NCBI GenBank assembly: GCA_045105235.1
Contig: JBGCDH010000016.1
Coordinates: 131,434 to 195,433, forward strand
Direction of reading: 5' to 3'
Length of the DNA: 64,000 bases
Source: GCA-2684655 sp045105235
GTDB lineage: Bacteria; Planctomycetota; UBA1135; UBA2386
Shown: positions 60,145-64,000 of the stretch, one piece after another
Numbering within the stretch: the first letter of the stretch is position 1
How the letters are laid out: every line of letters starts with the position of its first letter
Made by a program: the position numbers and the translations under genes
The notes under the pieces: model-generated
Told to the model about the DNA's origin: nothing
Databases searched by the model: none
Seen by the model: the letters and a program-made list of their open reading frames with translations, nothing else

Positions 60145-61634
60145 ACAAGCCATCTATCCAAGATGCCGTCGCCGATCGTCTGGTTGACCTCGAACTGCAG
60201 GCGCTTCATGGCGACGTCGCACCGGACCTACGAGGCCGCGTGCGCGAGCAGCTGGCGCGTCGTCCGGCGGGTCCTGCTCGCGCTTTGCGTTGGCCCCAGC
60301 GCGCGTTGGTTGCAGCTGTGCTTGCCGTTGGCGTGAGCGTGGTGTGGGCCGTTGCGAAAGCTTCTGCGGACGTCGAGGGACAGAGCACATCCGCGAGCCC
60401 AGCTGTCCTTGGGCATGGCGAAGCGTTCGTGCCGCAGGGGCCACCGCCCGAGCCGGTGGTCGTTGCTTCGCTGGAGGAGCTGCGCAGCGTGCCGGCGGCT
60501 TGTCGGTCCCTGCACTGGCGCACGCCGACGTTTGCGCCCGACGATCTCGCTAGGCTGCGCGAGCTGCGCGTCTTGCACCTCGGCTGCGCGGGCGCCGAGG
60601 TGGATGCGGCCCCCTTGTTTGATGCCGAGGAAGCGCTGGCGATGGTGCAGCGCTTGCCCAAGCTGCTGCATGTGCGCCTCGAGCGTTCGAGTGCGTCACC
60701 GGGCACGGATCTCGGCGCGCTGGCCGTTGTGCCCAACCTGCGGCGGCTGGAGCTTGTCGGCGGTTCGTGGAGCGGCCACCTGGCTGGCCTGGCGCAGCTG
60801 ACGGCTCTCGAGACGCTGGAGGTGGATGCGGGCCGTCTCGCCGCCGCGGACCTGGAGCCGATCCGCAGGCTTGTCGGGCTGCGTCGACTGCGTCTCGACG
60901 CAACCGTGGATATCGATCCCGAGCACTTGGTGGCAATGCTCGCACCGCTTGAGCGGCTGACCTCGCTCGCGCTTTGGGATTGCTACGTCGACAGCAAGCT
61001 GGTCGAGGCGATCGCCTCGCAGCGCTCCATCGTGGAGCTTCGTCTCGTTGCCGGCAACGTCACGGCGCCTGGCCAGATGTCGCCGCTGTTTGCCGAGCCG
61101 CGCTGGCGAAGCCTGCAGCTCGGCTACGGCGGCAGCGTGGGCCAACAAGACCTCGAAAACCTGCTGCGGATGAGCGAGCTGCGCAGTCTCGGGTTTGGCG
61201 GCGCGACGACGCTTCTGCACCACTGGACCGCGCCGCCGGAGCTTTGGCGCCGCCTCAAGGATCTAGGCTCCCTGCGCGAACTCGACGTTTCGCTGGCGCC
61301 GCACATTGGACCAAAGCGCCTGGCGGATCTGGCTGGCATGCCGCTGCGGAAGTTCGTGATGTCGCGTCCATTCCGTGAGCCGCTGGACGACCTGGAGGCT
61401 GAGCTTCGGCTTCTGTTCCCCGATCTCAAAGAGGTCGTCTTTGCGGATTCGCCGCGAATGGGCGGCCGCAAGAATGAGGCGGTAGACGCGTTTGGCGGCC
61501 TGCAGATCGTCGAAGAGCTGCCGCCCGCACAGCAAAAGCGGCTACAGCGTGCCGCAGCAGAGCGCCGGCTGAAGCGGGCGGCTGAGGCGCGCGAAAAGGC
61601 GGCGCAAAAAGAGGCCGGCGGCGGCAAGCGTTGA
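60141..61634 (+). CDS. Membrane-anchored leucine-rich repeat protein, possible anti-sigma partner
   Basis: The 497-residue protein has a cytoplasmic N-terminus (residues 1-50), one membrane helix (RALVAAVLAVGVSVVWAVA, about 53-71), then a Leu-rich region whose units recur about every 25-45 residues: LARLRELRVLHLGCAG, VPNLRRLELVGGSW, LTALETLEVDAGRL, LVGLRRLRLDATVD. The C-terminus is a charged helix (RLQRAAAERRLKRAAEAREKAAQKEAGG). Start is GTG 60141 overlapping the sigma stop. This is the layout of an ECF/anti-sigma pair with an extracytoplasmic LRR sensor, but no anti-sigma domain is recognisable. Confidence 0.8.
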   Translation: MNKPSIQDAVADRLVDLELQALHGDVAPDLRGRVREQLARRPAGPARALRWPQRALVAAVLAVGVSVVWAVAKASADVEGQSTSASPAVLGHGEAFVPQGPPPEPVVVASLEELRSVPAACRSLHWRTPTFAPDDLARLRELRVLHLGCAGAEVDAAPLFDAEEALAMVQRLPKLLHVRLERSSASPGTDLGALAVVPNLRRLELVGGSWSGHLAGLAQLTALETLEVDAGRLAAADLEPIRRLVGLRRLRLDATVDIDPEHLVAMLAPLERLTSLALWDCYVDSKLVEAIASQRSIVELRLVAGNVTAPGQMSPLFAEPRWRSLQLGYGGSVGQQDLENLLRMSELRSLGFGGATTLLHHWTAPPELWRRLKDLGSLRELDVSLAPHIGPKRLADLAGMPLRKFVMSRPFREPLDDLEAELRLLFPDLKEVVFADSPRMGGRKNEAVDAFGGLQIVEELPPAQQKRLQRAAAERRLKRAAEAREKAAQKEAGGGKR

Positions 61635-61642
61635 GCGCCGCT

Positions 61643-61672
61643 TCGGCTGATGTCGGCTGATGTCGGCTGAGG
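61643..61672 (+). repeat. Three 10-bp tandem units just after the LRR gene
   Basis: TCGGCTGATG occurs twice, followed by TCGGCTGAGG, starting 9 nt after the stop codon. Each unit contains a TGA. Confidence 0.7.
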
Positions 61673-61693
61673 CCGGCAGCAGCCGGCCGCAGG

Positions 61694-62824
61694 CTAGCGC
61701 ACCGCGGCGATCGTCGGCGTCGACAGCATCACCTGCTGTCCTGAGATCGACACGGCCTGCAGTGCGATCAGCGTGCCTACTGGAATCGTCGACGGAACGT
61801 TCGGAAACGCGATCGTCGCGGGAGCGAGTGCTGGCACCGTGGCGCTCGCAACCAGGATGGAGTTGGTCGGTGAAAGCGCGAGCTGGCCTAGCGGCGTTGT
61901 TTGCAGCGTGTTCGCCGGAGCGCCGACAAAGACAAGCGCCGTTGCGCCAGCGTCCCCGAAGACTTCGAGGTCGCTGGTGCTCCCAACAGCAACATCGCTG
62001 AGCGCGAGTGTTGGCGTTTGCTGGGTTGTGGCGGTCACGCAGCCGCTCAAGCTGACGCCCGTGGACGGAGAGTTGCTGGCCTGGAGCACACGCGAGGGCG
62101 CCGGGCATTCGCCGATGATGGCCGCGACCTGCGGCAGCGTCGTGGCGACGAGGCTGCTAGAGACGAGTCGCACGGTGCTGTTGTCGACCCGGATCGCGTG
62201 CATGGCGGTGAAGAGCGAGGCAATCGCTTCAACGCGGCAGCGCGTCAAGGTGAGTTCGCTGTCGTGCATCTCCATGGCAGCGTCGGTTGTGGTGGTGACG
62301 CTTCGATAGATCTGGGTGTCCGCAGCAGAGATCGTGCTGTTGATCAACTCGTGCGATTTCGCTGCTGCCGACACGAAGCATTCGCGAAGCACAACGAAGT
62401 CGCTGTTGACGATGGACAGCGCAAACTTCCCCACGCCGCTTTGCGTGCAGTTGTCGATCGAAACCAGCCCAGGGCAATTCTCGATCACCAGTGCCGGCTC
62501 CGTAAAGAAGGGGGTAACTGGAATGTGTAGAACGGTCAGATCCTGAACGATGACACGTTCGTCGCTGGGGACGCCAGATATCACCAGGGAGCGAACGTTG
62601 GTGCCAAACCCCGATCCCGCTAGGTGCAGGCCCTTCTGGATCGTCGTCGGCGTATACGTCATGTTGACGTTCGCCTCGATCATGATCGTGTCGCCAGCAC
62701 TCGCCGCAGCCACTGCGGGCGGCAGGTCCGAAAACTGTCCGTTCGGTCCAACGGTCCAGGTCTGTTGGGCGTTTGCAGCGCCGGCGCCAAGCGCCATTGC
62801 GAACAGCAGGTGCAGTCGGTTCAT
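61694..62824 (-). CDS. Secreted beta-helix-like (pectate-lyase-fold) protein
   Basis: The 376-residue protein has a signal peptide (LLFAMALGAGAANAQ), then WTVGPNGQFSDLPPAVAAASAGDTIMIEANVN, the entry strand of right-handed parallel beta-helix proteins. Short strands repeat through the middle (ALVIENCPGLVSIDNC, FALSIVNSDFVVLREC, MHDSELTLTRCRVEA). The C-terminal 60 residues (SILVASATVPALAPATIAFPN) are a separate beta domain. No catalytic residues were identified. TACCAT ends 6 nt before ATG 62824. Confidence 0.78.
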   Translation of the reverse strand: MNRLHLLFAMALGAGAANAQQTWTVGPNGQFSDLPPAVAAASAGDTIMIEANVNMTYTPTTIQKGLHLAGSGFGTNVRSLVISGVPSDERVIVQDLTVLHIPVTPFFTEPALVIENCPGLVSIDNCTQSGVGKFALSIVNSDFVVLRECFVSAAAKSHELINSTISAADTQIYRSVTTTTDAAMEMHDSELTLTRCRVEAIASLFTAMHAIRVDNSTVRLVSSSLVATTLPQVAAIIGECPAPSRVLQASNSPSTGVSLSGCVTATTQQTPTLALSDVAVGSTSDLEVFGDAGATALVFVGAPANTLQTTPLGQLALSPTNSILVASATVPALAPATIAFPNVPSTIPVGTLIALQAVSISGQQVMLSTPTIAAVR

Positions 62825-62830
62825 GCCGAC

Positions 62831-62836
62831 ATGGTA
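62831..62836 (-). promoter_or_regulatory. -10 box TACCAT, leaderless arrangement
   Basis: TACCAT on the minus strand ends 6 nt before ATG 62824. No ribosome binding site is present. Confidence 0.45.
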
Positions 62837-62918
62837 GCGGGCGGCGGGCCAGGGCGGGCGTCAGCGGGTCGCGGTGCGCGCCGTCGAAGTGGCGCCCGCC
62901 CCGTTTCGCAGCCCGGCG

Positions 62919-63998
62919 CTACTGATGCTCGAATCGCAGGACCGGCGCCATGTAGACGTAGCGGTTGCCGCTTGCCTCGCTCGGGTGGCCTTCGACGATC
63001 GCCATGTCCAGGCTTGGGATGGCTGACGCAACCGTCCACTCGATGGCGTTGCTGCTGGCGCTCTGGCTCCAGTCCAGCCACTGCGTCGCCAGCGAAAAGC
63101 CGATGGCCTCGGGAATCGCCGGAAGCGGTATGGAGACATCCGCGCGTCCGCCAGCAGCGGCAAAAAGCGGGTGCGTCGCCGGCACGAAGGTCGTCGCGAA
63201 CAGCAGGTCCATCGTCGCGAGCTTGAGTTCGCAGCCTGCCGGGGCCGGGAAGCCGAGCATCGCGAGCGAAACGCCGCCCGCCGCGTTGGGTGTGCCGATC
63301 GCGCAGATCGCCAGCGAGCCCGGCGTGCCGTTGGCGTGCATGTCGGCGTTGCCGCCTGGCACGAGCGAGCGCGCTTCCACATGGCTCCATGCCGAGGTTT
63401 GTCCGCCGTAGATGCCGCAGCCGCCGCCGAGATCGGTCGTCGTGCCCGGCAAGTCTTCGAGCGTCGCATCGATCGGCCACCACTTGGGCTCCTGGCCCGG
63501 CAGGTTCGCGCCGGTGATGTCGATGCACAGGGTTCCGCCCGCATAGACAAACGACTGCTGAAACTGGATGCGAACCGTGTTGTCCGCGTCCCACGCAATG
63601 TTGGGCCCTGGCTCCGCCGGCGAGGCTGGCGCCAGCACCGTACCCTGAAACACCTGCGTCGGCGTCGTGCCCGCGTTGACCGCGAATTGCGCCGAGCACG
63701 CGATCGGTGAGCTTGGCGCGATCGAAAGGGCAACGGTCGCGTTGCCGCTCGTCGCAGGCAGAGCGTAGGTCGACTTGGACCGCCGATACTCAAGCGCCGT
63801 GATCTGGTGTCCCAGCATGGCGTTGAGGTGCTGCGCACCTATCAGAATCTGATGCCGCCACTCACCCGAGATCCCCGGCACGTGCAGCATGCGAATTGCG
63901 TCCACATTGGTGAACTCATCCGGCACAACGTCCACCGATTGCGCCGAGAGAAGCCCGGTCAGGGAGGCTGCCGCGAGCAGGGAAAGCGCTTGGTTTGG
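62919..63998 (-). CDS. Secreted protein of planctomycete type, 5' end outside the window
   Basis: The frame is open to the window edge. The visible part begins with the end of a signal peptide (LSLLAAASLTGLLSAQ) and continues with VDVVPDEFTNVDAIRMLHVPG, WRHQILIGAQHLNAM and HQITALEYRRS. The body is beta-rich with a few Cys (GGGCGIYGG, AICAIGTP). I recognise the style of secreted planctomycete proteins but no family. Its initiation codon lies beyond 64000. GTG 63935 is internal and would remove the signal peptide. Confidence 0.65.
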   Translation of the reverse strand, partial: PNQALSLLAAASLTGLLSAQSVDVVPDEFTNVDAIRMLHVPGISGEWRHQILIGAQHLNAMLGHQITALEYRRSKSTYALPATSGNATVALSIAPSSPIACSAQFAVNAGTTPTQVFQGTVLAPASPAEPGPNIAWDADNTVRIQFQQSFVYAGGTLCIDITGANLPGQEPKWWPIDATLEDLPGTTTDLGGGCGIYGGQTSAWSHVEARSLVPGGNADMHANGTPGSLAICAIGTPNAAGGVSLAMLGFPAPAGCELKLATMDLLFATTFVPATHPLFAAAGGRADVSIPLPAIPEAIGFSLATQWLDWSQSASSNAIEWTVASAIPSLDMAIVEGHPSEASGNRYVYMAPVLRFEHQ

Positions 63999-64000
63999 GG

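Noticed and set aside
1..64000. tRNA, rRNA, CRISPR, prophage or transposon
   Set aside because: Gaps were read on both strands. No cloverleaf with a T-loop, no regularly spaced repeats of CRISPR type and no transposase or integrase sequence was seen.

Overview
This window is GC-rich DNA from a bacterium that most probably belongs to the Planctomycetota. The reasons are a paired DUF1549/DUF1553 (PSD1) protein and DUF1501 protein, many ECF sigma factors coupled to Ser/Thr kinases or large exported proteins, VIT/VWA and carboxypeptidase-regulatory-like proteins, and FG-GAP proteins. No rRNA, tRNA, CRISPR array, insertion sequence or phage gene was seen. Function calls come from reading the sequence and from memory of the families; no search was run.

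The main result is a selenium signature. Two genes are each interrupted by one in-frame TGA, and each reads through to a complete family member. The first (423-1646) is a thioredoxin-like exported protein with a Cys-Thr-Sec motif. The second (18934-19161, minus) is a SelW/Rdx-family protein with a CxxU motif. In both, a stem-loop with a 5-nt apical loop of the form AGNNN starts the same distance downstream (loop G 23-24 nt after the TGA), as expected of a bacterial SECIS element. About 0.8 kb from the SelW gene lies a glycosyltransferase resembling the TIGR04348/SenB selenosugar synthase family (17152-18144, minus), divergent from an exported SAM methyltransferase.

Layout: 1-9.9 kb holds the selenoprotein, a Na+/solute symporter, a ferredoxin, a phospholipid-type methyltransferase, an ATP-grasp enzyme, an FG-GAP protein and leuS. 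9.9-16.7 kb holds exported proteins, including the PSD1-DUF1501 pair. 16.7-19.8 kb is the selenium-linked cluster. 19.9-25.4 kb holds a beta-lactamase/depolymerase fusion, a secreted unknown, an AlkC-like repair protein and a DUF1801 protein. 25.4-31.4 kb is a TetR-RND-LolA-like-DUF1302 export operon with two matching operators. 31.4-34.8 kb is a VIT/VWA-ECF operon. 35-47.7 kb holds assorted enzymes and envelope proteins. 48-64 kb holds a hybrid histidine kinase, a DEAD-box helicase, a membrane-tethered ECF sigma factor beside a sensor kinase, a methyltransferase/TIM-barrel fusion, an ECF-LRR pair and secreted beta-helix-type proteins.

A second genome-level pattern is that at least a dozen genes have a TANNNT box ending exactly 6 or 7 nt before the start codon, usually without a ribosome binding site. 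This is the arrangement expected for leaderless mRNAs. Other genes have a clear GGAG, so both modes appear to be used. Many start sites given here were chosen with these two signals.
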